A model generated the notes under the pieces. That model was not told the origin of the DNA. It made no database searches and worked only from the letters and a program-made list of their open reading frames with translations. This document shows, in pieces, positions 1 through 6,783 of a DNA stretch of 10,667 nt. The position numbers and the translations under genes were made by a program. Each line of letters opens with the position of its first letter. Positions within the stretch are counted from its first letter, which is position 1. The stretch comes from Bacteroidales bacterium (GTDB lineage: Bacteria > Bacteroidota > Bacteroidia > Bacteroidales > UBA7960): positions 1 to 10,667 of the forward strand of contig SLSG01000165.1 of NCBI GenBank assembly GCA_007130545.1, written 5' to 3'.

Positions 1-1
1 A

Positions 2-754
2 GAGGAAGGGGGGTTTCTGGGGAGCATCGAAATGGCCGAGGAAATGGCCCGGAAGGATCCCGGCACCTATTTCCTGCCCAGGCAATTCTCAAACCAATAC
101 AATGTGGATGCCCACTACGAGACGACCGGAAAGGAAATTTTCTGGCAGCTGCAGTTCCGGGAAACCGAGATTGGGGCATTCGTGGCCGGAGTCGGAACAG
201 GAGGGACCATCATGGGGGCAGGAAAATATTTTAAAAGAAAAAATCCCCATACCCTGGTCTTTCCGCTGGAACCGGCCAACTCCCCCACCCTGTCGACCGG
301 ATGCAAGGTCGGCAAACACAGGATACAGGGCATTTCGGATGAGTTCATCCCCGAAATCGTGAAGCTGAACGAATGTGACAAGATCATTGCGGTAGATGAC
401 GGGGACTCCATCATCATGGCGCAGAAGCTGGCCAGCCGGGGTCTGGGCGTGGGGATCTCCTCAGGAAGCAATTTCATCGGTGCCGTCATGATACAGAATG
501 AATTGGGCGATGATGCAGTTGTGGCCACGGTATTTCCGGATGACAACAAGAAGTATCTGAGCACCGACCTGATGAAGAAGGAACCGGTAAAATCCGGGTT
601 CCTGTCGCCCGACATCGAGATCACCTCCATAACCTCCCTGAAGCGGCTTTGCTATGTGAATTGCGAATACCCGGACTGTCCGGAATCCCACTACCACGAG
701 GTCGACGGCGAACTGATCCCGAAAAGTTGCTCCAAACGGGCAGACGTCTGTTGA
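2..754 (+). CDS. Cysteine synthase family PLP enzyme, 3' part (5' end outside window)
   Basis: This is the C-terminal 250 residues of a fold-type II PLP enzyme of the cysteine synthase/cystathionine beta-synthase family, which joins sulfide or another thiol to an activated serine. The frame is open to the left edge, and the codons before the Met at 32 already read family-like sequence (GGFLGSIEMAEEM), so that Met is internal. Visible landmarks are YETTGKEIF, the phosphate-binding loop VGTGGT (191-208), an HRIQGI segment, and GVGISSGSN, where a Ser contacts the pyridine nitrogen. The PLP lysine lies upstream of the window. The last ~40 residues are Cys-rich (five Cys plus an HYH), beyond the core fold. 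The exact sulfur or hydroxy-amino-acid donor cannot be told, so no symbol is given. The gene is followed on the same strand by an aldo/keto reductase about 120 nt away. Confidence 0.88.
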   Translation, partial: EEGGFLGSIEMAEEMARKDPGTYFLPRQFSNQYNVDAHYETTGKEIFWQLQFRETEIGAFVAGVGTGGTIMGAGKYFKRKNPHTLVFPLEPANSPTLSTGCKVGKHRIQGISDEFIPEIVKLNECDKIIAVDDGDSIIMAQKLASRGLGVGISSGSNFIGAVMIQNELGDDAVVATVFPDDNKKYLSTDLMKKEPVKSGFLSPDIEITSITSLKRLCYVNCEYPDCPESHYHEVDGELIPKSCSKRADVC

Positions 755-768
755 AGTAAAACGCTGGA

Positions 769-876
769 ATGCGTAACTTTACCCAATTAAAGAAACCGGT
801 TTTTATTGAACAGGCAGGCGGCTTGTACGCAGGAATACCGAACAAATCAGTTTATAAACCCGACATTATGTTATGA
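769..876 (+). CDS. Possible 35-codon small ORF abutting the aldo/keto reductase gene
   Basis: The gap between the cysteine-synthase-like gene and the aldo/keto reductase is almost filled by an ATG-started 35-codon ORF. It begins MRNFTQLKKPVF and ends KPDIML. Its TGA (874-876) overlaps the next gene's ATG as ATGA, an arrangement often seen with translational coupling. A GGA lies directly before the ATG, but at too short a distance to be a good ribosome site. I recognise no family and see no signal peptide or membrane segment. A chance ORF of this length is quite possible, so this is a weak call resting mainly on the ATGA overlap. Confidence 0.22.
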   Translation: MRNFTQLKKPVFIEQAGGLYAGIPNKSVYKPDIML

Positions 877-1862
877 ATTACTCAGCTGACCCGGAACGAT
901 ACGATACCATGACTTATAACCGCTGCGGCCGTAGCGGCCTGCACCTGCCGGCCATATCCCTGGGGCTGTGGCATAATTTCGGCGGGGTCGATGTGCCGGA
1001 GAATGGCCGAAAAATTATTCGCCATGCCTTTGACCACGGAATTACCCACTTCGACCTGGCAAACAATTACGGACCACCCCCGGGCAGCGCCGAGGAGCAT
1101 TTCGGGAAGATCCTGGCCATCGACCTGGCTTCCTACCGGGACGAGCTGGTCATCTCCACCAAGGCGGGCTACGAGATGTGGCCCGGTCCCTATGGGGAAT
1201 GGGGCTCACGCAAATACCTGGTCAGCAGCCTGGACCAGAGCCTGAGGCGCATGAAACTGGACTATGTGGATATCTTTTACTCCCACCGCCCGGACCCCGA
1301 CACCCCGATGGAGGAAACGATGATGGCGCTGGACCACCTGGTAAGGCAGGGGAAGGCATTGTACGTGGGAATCTCAAGCTATTCGGCCGACCAGACCCGG
1401 GAGGCCCTCGGCATATTGCGCAAACTGGGAACCCCCTGCCTGATCCACCAGCCCAAATACTCGATGCTGGATCGTTGGGTGGAAGGCGGACTGCTGGACC
1501 TGCTGGAAGCAGAGGGTGTGGGCTGTATTGCCTTCTCCCCTCTGGCGCAGGGACTGCTGACAGACAGGTACCTGCAGGGGATTCCGGAAGACTCCAGGGC
1601 GGGCAGGTCCAGCGGTTTCCTGAAGGCCGAAGAGGTGACGGACGACCTCATCCGACGGGTAAAACAATTGAATGAGCTGGCCCGGCAAAGGGGACAGAGC
1701 CTCGCGCAGATGGCCATTGCCTGGCTGCTGAAAGACCCCCGTGTGACCTCGGTGCTGGTCGGGGCCAGCAGTACCACCCAGCTTCAGGACAATCTCCGTG
1801 CCCTGGGAAACACCTGGTTCGAACCGCATGAGCTGGAGGCCATAGACCGGCTGCTTTCCTGA
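873..1862 (+). CDS. gpr: Aldo/keto reductase, YghZ/Gpr (L-glyceraldehyde 3-phosphate reductase) type
   Basis: A 329-residue NADPH-dependent aldo/keto reductase, presumably cytosolic. It matches the E. coli YghZ/Gpr subfamily almost motif for motif: NPERY-like start, SLGLWHNFG, THFDLANNYGPPPGSAEE, STKAGYEMWPGPYG, YVDIFYSHR and GCIAFSPLAQGLLT. The catalytic tetrad is present as Asp61, Tyr66, Lys97 and His138, on a TIM barrel. The C-terminal GAS...QLQDN stretch (residues 297-307) is the cofactor phosphate-binding signature. YghZ is known to reduce L-glyceraldehyde 3-phosphate and to act on methylglyoxal; whether this enzyme does the same is inferred from similarity. Its length is close to the ~346 residues of YghZ, which has a slightly longer C-terminus. 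The ATG at 873 is preferred because the conserved N-terminus begins just after it. Confidence 0.93.
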   Translation: MNYSADPERYDTMTYNRCGRSGLHLPAISLGLWHNFGGVDVPENGRKIIRHAFDHGITHFDLANNYGPPPGSAEEHFGKILAIDLASYRDELVISTKAGYEMWPGPYGEWGSRKYLVSSLDQSLRRMKLDYVDIFYSHRPDPDTPMEETMMALDHLVRQGKALYVGISSYSADQTREALGILRKLGTPCLIHQPKYSMLDRWVEGGLLDLLEAEGVGCIAFSPLAQGLLTDRYLQGIPEDSRAGRSSGFLKAEEVTDDLIRRVKQLNELARQRGQSLAQMAIAWLLKDPRVTSVLVGASSTTQLQDNLRALGNTWFEPHELEAIDRLLS

Positions 1863-1868
1863 TTGGAC

Positions 1869-1899
1869 TTGCCATTGACGAAAAAAATCTTTAATTTAG
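1869..1899 (+). promoter_or_regulatory. Probable Bacteroidetes-type promoter for the M3 peptidase gene
   Basis: TTG (1869-1871) lies 20 nt before TAATTTAG (1892-1899), which matches 7 of 8 positions of the Bacteroidetes -7 element TAnnTTTG. Transcription would start near 1906, giving a leader of about 36 nt. This is inferred from motif and spacing only. Confidence 0.4.
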
Positions 1900-1933
1900 C
1901 CGCTTGGAAATCAACCCGTAAAAAACCAAAACT

Positions 1934-1939
1934 GAGGAG
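1934..1939 (+). promoter_or_regulatory. Shine-Dalgarno-like GAGGAG bearing on the peptidase start
   Basis: GAGGAG is unusually good for this window, where most genes lack a Shine-Dalgarno sequence. It ends only 2 nt before the ATG at 1942 but 8 nt before the in-frame ATG at 1948. Normal spacing therefore favours the second Met as the true start, which would remove only two residues (Met-Lys) from the signal peptide. Confidence 0.5.
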
Positions 1940-1941
1940 AC

Positions 1942-4068
1942 ATGAAAATGAAACTAATTTATCTGGCAATGATCCCAATGATATTGATGGCGTCGTGTGC
2001 AGCCCCGGAGGAGGAGAACCCTTTCTTCTCTGAATTCAACACGCCGTTCGGGGTCCCCCCGTTCGAGGAAATAACCAATGCACATTTTGTCCCGGCCATC
2101 GAGGAGGGGATAATGCTGCGTGAAGCCGAGATCGACGCGATCGTGAACAGCCCCGAAGCCCCCACTTTCGAAAACACCATCCTGGCGCTGGAATATTCCG
2201 GCAGGATGCTCTACAGGGTGTTGCCTGTTTTTTACAACTACAACTCCTCACTGACCAGTCCGGAATTGCAGGAAATTGCCCAGGAAATGGCTCCGAAACT
2301 TTCTGCCCATTCTGATAACATCAGCCTGAATCCCGAGTTGTTTGCCCGCGTGCAGGCCGTGTATGAGCAGAAGGATCAACTCGGACTGAATGACGAGCAG
2401 ATGCGCCTGCTCACGGAGACCCACAAAGGCTTCGTGCGCAGCGGTGCCGCATTGCCGGAAGACAAGCAGGAACGCCTGCGCGAGATCAACCAGCAGCTGT
2501 CCACCCTTACGCTGCAATTCGGACAGAATGTGCTGGGAGAGACCAATTCCTGGAAAATGGTCGTTGAGGATGAAGCAGAACTTGCCGGACTGCCGCAGTC
2601 TGCCATTGCCGGTGCTGCCGAAAGGGCGGAAGACGAAGGACTGGAAGGGAAATGGGTTTTCACCCTCCACAATCCCAGTGTAATGCCCTTCCTGTACAAT
2701 GCCGAAAACCGCGCACTGCGCGAAAAAATGCAGCAGGCCTACATCAACCGGGGGAACATGGGCAACGAGTTTGACAACAACGAGATCATCGGCAAGATCG
2801 TGAACCTGCGCATTGAGCGGGCCCAGCTGATGGGGTATGACAGCCATGCAGACTTCATACTGGAAGAGACCATGGTGAAAAATGTGCCCACCGTGATGGA
2901 CTTCATCACCCAGCTCTGGGATGCCGGACTGGCCATTGCCAAGGAAGAAGCCCAAACCATGCAGGGCCTGATTGACCAGCAGGGTCATGATTTTCAGCTG
3001 GCGCAGTGGGACTGGCGATATTATGCCGAGCAGGTCAGGAAAGAACTTTATGACATCGATGAGGAGGAGATCCGCCAGTATTTTGAGCTGAACACCGTAA
3101 GGTCCGGGATCTTCATGATCAGCGAAAAACTATGGGGACTGCAGTTCATTGAAAGGATGGATGTTCCAAAATACCACCGCGACGTGCAGGTATTCGAAGT
3201 ACTTGAAGCGGACGGCAGCCATATCGGCATCCTGTATATGGACTTCCACCCCCGTGAAAGCAAGCGCGGCGGTGCCTGGATGAGCGCTTACCGCAGCCAG
3301 CGTATTGAGCGCGATGGCCGCTTTATTCATCCCGTTATTACGATCGTATGCAACTTCTCCCCGCCCTCCGGTGGCCAGCCCTCGCTGCTGACCTATGACG
3401 AGATGACCACATATTTCCATGAGTTCGGACATGCCCTGCATGGCTTGTTATCGAACGTGACTTATCCGAGCCTGGCAGGCACAAGCGTCCCCCGCGACTT
3501 TGTGGAGCTTCCTTCCCAGATCATGGAAAACTGGGCCAACGAACCAGAGGTGATGAAGACCTTTGCGAAGCACTATGAAACCGGCGAACCCATGCCACAG
3601 GAGCTGATGGACCGCCTGGTTGCCAGCTCGCAGTTCAACCAGGGATTTTCTACCGTGGAGTTCCTGGCATCTGCCTTCCTGGATATGGAGTACCATACCC
3701 TTACAGAAGCTTTTCCGGAAGACCAGCTCAAGGAGGTGGCCAGTATAATTGACCAGCGGACCATCGAAAACATCGGGCTGATCCCCGAGATCCATTTCCG
3801 CCATGGCAGCACCCACTTCGGACATATCTTCTCAGGCGGGTATTCTGCCGGTTACTACAGCTACATCTGGTCTGGTCTGCTGGATGCGGATGCCTATGAA
3901 GCATTCCGTGAGACCGGTGACTTCTTTGACCAGGCCACGGCACGGTCCTTCCGCAAGAACATCCTGGAAAGGGGCGGCACGAAGGATGCCATGGAAATGT
4001 ACATTGATTTCCGCGGACGCGAGCCCGAGATCGAGCCGCTGCTGCGTCAGCGCGGACTTGTGAGATAG
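1942..4068 (+). CDS. dcp: M3 family zinc oligopeptidase (Dcp-like peptidyl-dipeptidase), predicted lipoprotein
   Basis: A 708-residue thimet-oligopeptidase-family (M3A) metallopeptidase. The zinc site is clear: HEFGH at residues 493-497 (His493, Glu494 catalytic, His497) and Glu522 29 residues after the first His in the segment RDFVELPSQ, the spacing seen in E. coli Dcp. The substrate-binding tyrosine region GGYSAGYYSYIW is at 632-643. E. coli Dcp removes C-terminal dipeptides from short peptides; that specificity is inferred here. Unlike typical Dcp, the protein starts with a lipoprotein signal peptide: Lys, a hydrophobic stretch and a lipobox-like LMASC with Cys19. After Cys19 comes AAPEEE, resembling the acidic export signal of surface lipoproteins in Bacteroidetes, so it probably acts on peptides in the periplasm or at the cell surface. 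The start may be ATG 1948 rather than 1942, given the ribosome-site spacing. A terminator follows directly. Confidence 0.93.
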   Translation: MKMKLIYLAMIPMILMASCAAPEEENPFFSEFNTPFGVPPFEEITNAHFVPAIEEGIMLREAEIDAIVNSPEAPTFENTILALEYSGRMLYRVLPVFYNYNSSLTSPELQEIAQEMAPKLSAHSDNISLNPELFARVQAVYEQKDQLGLNDEQMRLLTETHKGFVRSGAALPEDKQERLREINQQLSTLTLQFGQNVLGETNSWKMVVEDEAELAGLPQSAIAGAAERAEDEGLEGKWVFTLHNPSVMPFLYNAENRALREKMQQAYINRGNMGNEFDNNEIIGKIVNLRIERAQLMGYDSHADFILEETMVKNVPTVMDFITQLWDAGLAIAKEEAQTMQGLIDQQGHDFQLAQWDWRYYAEQVRKELYDIDEEEIRQYFELNTVRSGIFMISEKLWGLQFIERMDVPKYHRDVQVFEVLEADGSHIGILYMDFHPRESKRGGAWMSAYRSQRIERDGRFIHPVITIVCNFSPPSGGQPSLLTYDEMTTYFHEFGHALHGLLSNVTYPSLAGTSVPRDFVELPSQIMENWANEPEVMKTFAKHYETGEPMPQELMDRLVASSQFNQGFSTVEFLASAFLDMEYHTLTEAFPEDQLKEVASIIDQRTIENIGLIPEIHFRHGSTHFGHIFSGGYSAGYYSYIWSGLLDADAYEAFRETGDFFDQATARSFRKNILERGGTKDAMEMYIDFRGREPEIEPLLRQRGLVR

Positions 4069-4092
4069 GTATATAAGTTTGGGCTTATAGCT

Positions 4093-4131
4093 AAAACAGG
4101 CTGTCCCGAAAGTACGGGTCAGCCTGTTTTT
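4093..4131. terminator. Two-sided intrinsic terminator between convergent genes
   Basis: AAAACAGGCTG (4093-4103) pairs perfectly with CAGCCTGTTTT (4120-4130). A further CCCG/CGGG inner stem closes a 6-nt loop. On the + strand it is followed by a T-rich run (TTTTATTTTTT). On the - strand the arm itself supplies the closing U run. It serves the M3 peptidase gene and probably ribE, whose TAA stop (complement of 4130-4132) touches the stem. Confidence 0.88.
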
Positions 4132-4738
4132 ATTTTTTCGCGGCAAAATGCTGTTCCAGCAACCTTGCCACGTATTTCCCGATGATGTCGAATTCCAGGT
4201 TGATGACCGAGCCGGGCCGGAAGTTGTGGAAGTTGGTCACGTCGTAGGTGTAAGGGATAATCGCCACGGAGAACACATGCGGCTCTGAATCGACCACGGT
4301 CAGGCTGACGCCGTTCACCGAGATGGAGCCTTTTTCGACCGTGATGTTCTTCGGGCCCGGGTCATATTCAAACCAGAACTTCCAGCTACCGTCCAGCTCC
4401 TCGACCCTGGTGCAGACCGCAGTCTGGTCCACGTGCCCCTGTACGATGTGCCCGTCCAGCCGCCCGTCGATCTTTGTGCAACGCTCCAGATTCACCTCAT
4501 ACCCGACTTCCCAGGTGCGCATATTGGTTTTGTCGAGGGTTTCCTGAATGGCCGTGACGGTATACTGCTTTTTCTCTTTGTCCACGTGGACAGTGGTCAA
4601 ACAGACCCCGTCATGCGACACGCTCTGGTCCACTTTCAACTCATCAGCAATGGGGGTTTCAATCGTGAAATGGATGTTGCCCCTGTCCCGTTCAATTTTG
4701 ACCACTTTTCCCATGGTCTCTACTATTCCTGTAAACAT
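4130..4738 (-). CDS. ribE: Riboflavin synthase, alpha subunit
   Basis: A 202-residue riboflavin synthase that dismutates two molecules of 6,7-dimethyl-8-ribityllumazine to riboflavin in the last step of the pathway; it is a cytosolic homotrimer. It begins with the family signature MFTGIVE and has two lumazine-binding barrels. The first (about 1-96) carries SVSHDGVCLTTV with Cys46. The second (about 97-187) carries GHIVQGHVD and KGSISVNGVSLTV. The C-terminal trimerisation helix follows IGKYVARLL. Length is normal for the family. The symbol follows B. subtilis usage. No other rib genes are in the window. It lies 58 nt downstream of the Lrp/AsnC gene on the same strand, with its own promoter-like element, so the two may or may not be co-transcribed. 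I see no FMN riboswitch; the spacer is too short for one. Confidence 0.96.
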   Translation of the reverse strand: MFTGIVETMGKVVKIERDRGNIHFTIETPIADELKVDQSVSHDGVCLTTVHVDKEKKQYTVTAIQETLDKTNMRTWEVGYEVNLERCTKIDGRLDGHIVQGHVDQTAVCTRVEELDGSWKFWFEYDPGPKNITVEKGSISVNGVSLTVVDSEPHVFSVAIIPYTYDVTNFHNFRPGSVINLEFDIIGKYVARLLEQHFAAKK

Positions 4739-4754
4739 AATTTTAAAATTTTTT

Positions 4755-4762
4755 CAAAGTTA
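4755..4762 (-). promoter_or_regulatory. Probable -7 element for ribE
   Basis: On the - strand this reads TAACTTTG, a full match to the Bacteroidetes -7 element TAnnTTTG, 16 nt before the ribE ATG. No convincing TTG is found at the usual -33 distance. The transcript would have a very short leader. Confidence 0.5.
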
Positions 4763-4796
4763 GTATTTTTGCTGTTTCCGCTTAAGCCAGTAATCC

Positions 4797-5291
4797 CTAG
4801 TCATAATGGGATACATTCCCCTCCCTGACCGGCAACTCCCGGATGAAGCCCTTTTCCAGAGAAATGAAGGTTTCTGTGGCGGTCACCTCCGGGATCACCT
4901 GGATGCGCTCCACGATGACCTTCTTCAAATGTTCGTTGTTTTTCGTAAAGATCTTGACAAACAAGGAATACTTACCAGTAACATGGTGACACTCAATAAT
5001 TTCCGGGATCTCCATGATCTGCTGAAACACTTTCTGGTGGGTGGAGGTGGAGGTCAGGTTGACCTGAATGCCTATAAATGCACAGGTCTGATATCCCAGT
5101 CCCTTGGGACTCAGGGCCATGCGCGCACCTTCTATGATTTTTGCCTCGGTAAGCTTCTGGACCCGCTGGTGTACGGCCGCCCCGCTGATGCCGCATTTGC
5201 GGGCCACCTCCAAAAATGACATTCGTGCATTGGAACCCAGCAGTTCCAGTATCATTTTATCCGTATTGTCAATTTGAAAGCCTTTCTCCAT
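4797..5291 (-). CDS. Lrp/AsnC family transcriptional regulator
   Basis: A 164-residue feast/famine regulator. The N-terminal winged helix-turn-helix (about residues 10-60) contains the typical NTDKMILELL opening and the recognition segment GISGAAVHQRVQKLTEAKII. The C-terminal RAM ligand-binding domain (about 72-146) carries the conserved TGKYSLFVKI (105-114). Family members bind DNA as dimers or octamers and respond to amino acids. The ligand here is unknown, but the gene is divergent from a sulfur-amino-acid-type PLP enzyme, so methionine, homocysteine or cysteine is a reasonable guess. ATG 5291 is the only start before the conserved domain. It has no clear Shine-Dalgarno sequence, though AGGGAGA lies close upstream on the coding strand. 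It probably controls the divergent gene and itself. Confidence 0.93.
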   Translation of the reverse strand: MEKGFQIDNTDKMILELLGSNARMSFLEVARKCGISGAAVHQRVQKLTEAKIIEGARMALSPKGLGYQTCAFIGIQVNLTSTSTHQKVFQQIMEIPEIIECHHVTGKYSLFVKIFTKNNEHLKKVIVERIQVIPEVTATETFISLEKGFIRELPVREGNVSHYD

Positions 5292-5320
5292 CTCCCTTAA
5301 TGTTTAGATTACGATTCATG

Positions 5321-5328
5321 CAAAAATA
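5321..5328 (-). promoter_or_regulatory. Probable -7 element for the Lrp/AsnC gene
   Basis: The - strand reads TATTTTTG, a full match to TAnnTTTG, about 30 nt before the ATG. The identical octamer occurs in the opposite direction at 5413-5420. The -33 part is not obvious. Confidence 0.5.
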
Positions 5329-5337
5329 AATTATTTT

Positions 5338-5354
5338 GATTACAATATGTAACC
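5338..5354. promoter_or_regulatory. Imperfect palindrome, candidate Lrp/AsnC operator
   Basis: GATTACAATATGTAACC is a 17-bp palindrome with six of eight pairs matching around a central T (core TTACA/TGTAA). It sits between the two opposing -7 elements in an A/T-rich spacer. GATTAC also recurs at 5307-5312. Lrp/AsnC proteins generally bind A/T-rich palindromes about 15 bp long near their own genes. Binding here is inferred. Confidence 0.4.
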
Positions 5355-5412
5355 ATAACTAGATTGTTTAACGAATTCTTTGTTTTATTTTCCTGTTTTG
5401 GCTGAATATTCA

Positions 5413-5420
5413 TATTTTTG
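5413..5420 (+). promoter_or_regulatory. Probable -7 element for the PLP lyase gene
   Basis: TATTTTTG matches TAnnTTTG fully and lies 28 nt before the chosen ATG at 5449. It also falls inside the longer possible reading frame from TTG 5380, which argues against that upstream start. Confidence 0.48.
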
Positions 5421-5448
5421 TCGGATAAACCCTCAAAACGCCATCGCC

Positions 5449-6636
5449 ATGAAATTCGATCCAGCAAGCAATATCCAGGACCTTCTCCATTTTGGGGAGT
5501 TCGGGGACGTGAACCCTTCCATCACCGATTCGGCCACCTACACTTTCATGGAGGCCAAGACCATGGTTGATACCTTCCATGGGGAACAGGAAGGCTGCTT
5601 CCTCTACTCCCGCCACTGGAACCCGTCCAATAAATACCTGGCCGATTCGCTGGCTGCCATGGAAGGTACCGAAAGTGCCTGGGTGACAGCATCCGGCATG
5701 GGTGCGATCACCAGCACCTTGCTACAGCTCTGCAATGCCGGGGACCATATCGTGTCAAGCATCACCACCTATGGAGGGACTTTCGCATTTCTGGCCAATT
5801 ACCTGAAGAAATTCAATATAGAGGTGAGCTTCGTGGACATCACCAGGCTGGAGGAGGTTGAAAAAGCCATCCGGCCGAATACACGGCTGGTCTACACCGA
5901 ATCCATGACCAACCCCCTGCTGCAGATCTCAGATCTGCCGGGGCTTGCAAAGATCGCCGACAAGCACCATATTCCGCTGGTGGTTGACAATACCTTCACC
6001 CCGATGATGATCGCACCGGCCAAACTGGGTGCCCATATCGTCCTGTACAGCCTTACCAAATTTGTGAATGGGAAAAACGACTGCGTAGCGGGAGCCATTT
6101 GCGCCAGCCATGAGTTTATTGCTTCATTGGCCGACGTGAATACCGGTTCTGCCATGCTGCTGGGCCCGGTTCTGGATCCGCTCCGTTCTTCAGGAATCCA
6201 CAAGAACCTGCACACACTGCACATCCGCATGAAGCAGCACAGCCACAACGCCATGTACCTGGCCGGAAAGTTCGAGGAAGCTGGGCTGCGCACCATTTAT
6301 CCCGGTTTGTCCAGCCACCCGCAGCATGAACTGATGAAAAGCCAGATGCATCCCGATTTCGGCTTTGGCGGAATGATCGCCATCGACCTGGAAACCAGCG
6401 ATAAGGCTTCTGTACTGATGGAGAAAATGCAGCTGGCCGGTGTGGGTTACCTGGCCGTCAGCCTGGGGTATTTCAAAACCCTGTTCAGCAATTCAGGGAA
6501 AAGCACCTCCAGCGAGGTTCCCGAAGAGGTACAAAAGGAAATGGGGCTGTCGGAAGGCCTGATCAGGTTCTCAGTCGGACTCGATCATGATGTACAGCGA
6601 ACCTGGGAAAAAATCAGGGAATGCCTGGTGGTTTAA
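5449..6636 (+). CDS. Trans-sulfuration family PLP enzyme (methionine gamma-lyase-like)
   Basis: A 395-residue fold-type I PLP enzyme of the Cys/Met metabolism family (cystathionine gamma-synthase/lyase, methionine gamma-lyase). Landmarks are YSRHWNPS (53-60) for the phosphate contact from the neighbouring subunit, ASGMGAI (81-87), TYGGTF (107-112) with the stacking Tyr108, VVDNTF with Asp180 contacting the pyridine nitrogen, the Schiff-base Lys204 in YSLTKFVNGKND, GLSSHPQHE (286-294), and LIRFSVGLD with Arg373 for the substrate carboxylate. The Cys typical of P. putida methionine gamma-lyase is Gly110 here, and the lysine motif and the 247-258 region differ from the common forms, so the exact reaction is uncertain. 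The frame could begin at TTG 5380, but those codons overlap the promoter and look unlike family sequence. Divergence from an Lrp/AsnC gene suggests amino-acid control. Confidence 0.88.
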   Translation: MKFDPASNIQDLLHFGEFGDVNPSITDSATYTFMEAKTMVDTFHGEQEGCFLYSRHWNPSNKYLADSLAAMEGTESAWVTASGMGAITSTLLQLCNAGDHIVSSITTYGGTFAFLANYLKKFNIEVSFVDITRLEEVEKAIRPNTRLVYTESMTNPLLQISDLPGLAKIADKHHIPLVVDNTFTPMMIAPAKLGAHIVLYSLTKFVNGKNDCVAGAICASHEFIASLADVNTGSAMLLGPVLDPLRSSGIHKNLHTLHIRMKQHSHNAMYLAGKFEEAGLRTIYPGLSSHPQHELMKSQMHPDFGFGGMIAIDLETSDKASVLMEKMQLAGVGYLAVSLGYFKTLFSNSGKSTSSEVPEEVQKEMGLSEGLIRFSVGLDHDVQRTWEKIRECLVV

Positions 6637-6675
6637 AAAAGTTTTCCTTTTTAAGCTTTTTTCTGATTTTTTTTT
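6635..6675 (+). terminator. Weak A/T-rich hairpin and T run after the PLP lyase gene
   Basis: AAAAAAG (6635-6641) can pair with CTTTTTT (6656-6662), followed by CTGA and nine T (6667-6675). The stem is almost all A-U, so termination would be weak. It overlaps the stop codon at 6634-6636. Confidence 0.3.
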
Positions 6676-6676
6676 G

Positions 6677-6684
6677 TAAATTTA
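6677..6684 (+). promoter_or_regulatory. Promoter-like TAAATTTA before the candidate small RNA
   Basis: This matches the Bacteroidetes -7 element at 7 of 8 positions (A instead of the final G) and would place a start near 6691, exactly where a hairpin begins. No TTG is present at the -33 distance; the upstream region is T-rich. Confidence 0.28.
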
Positions 6685-6715
6685 AAAACAAATTCCGATT
6701 TTCGGAGTTCTACTA

Positions 6716-6772
6716 ATGACGACGGATGTTTGGTTTTTGATTAAGATACCTTCATGTTGTTGTTTTGGTTAG
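6716..6772 (+). CDS. Possible 18-residue leader-type micropeptide ending in CCCFG
   Basis: ATG to TAG encodes MTTDVWFLIKIPSCCCFG. Three consecutive TGT Cys codons lie three codons before the stop, and a strong terminator stem begins 12 nt after the stop. Runs of one amino acid's codons near the end of a short ORF are the hallmark of leader peptides that sense that amino acid or its charged tRNA. Cys-run upstream ORFs are also known in copper- or cysteine-responsive control in other bacteria. The codons (TGT, TTT, ATA, TTG) are A/T-rich, unlike the GC-richer neighbours. There is no clear Shine-Dalgarno sequence. I do not recognise a family. Chance cannot be excluded for an ORF this short. Confidence 0.35.
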   Translation: MTTDVWFLIKIPSCCCFG

Positions 6773-6783
6773 TTGATTGGTGG

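Noticed and set aside
32..34. ATG 32 as the start of the cysteine-synthase-like gene
   Set aside because: The frame is open to the window edge with family-like residues before it, and a protein starting here would lack the PLP lysine domain.
2248..2988. 246-codon frame on the - strand inside the M3 peptidase gene
   Set aside because: It is fully antisense to conserved coding sequence and its translation shows no domain.
4739..4796. FMN riboswitch upstream of ribE
   Set aside because: The 58-nt spacer is too short and A/T-rich and lacks the conserved FMN aptamer elements.
5380..5448. Upstream TTG start adding 23 residues to the PLP lyase
   Set aside because: The added residues are unlike the family N-terminus, and the stretch contains the likely -7 element. 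ATG 5449 fits better.
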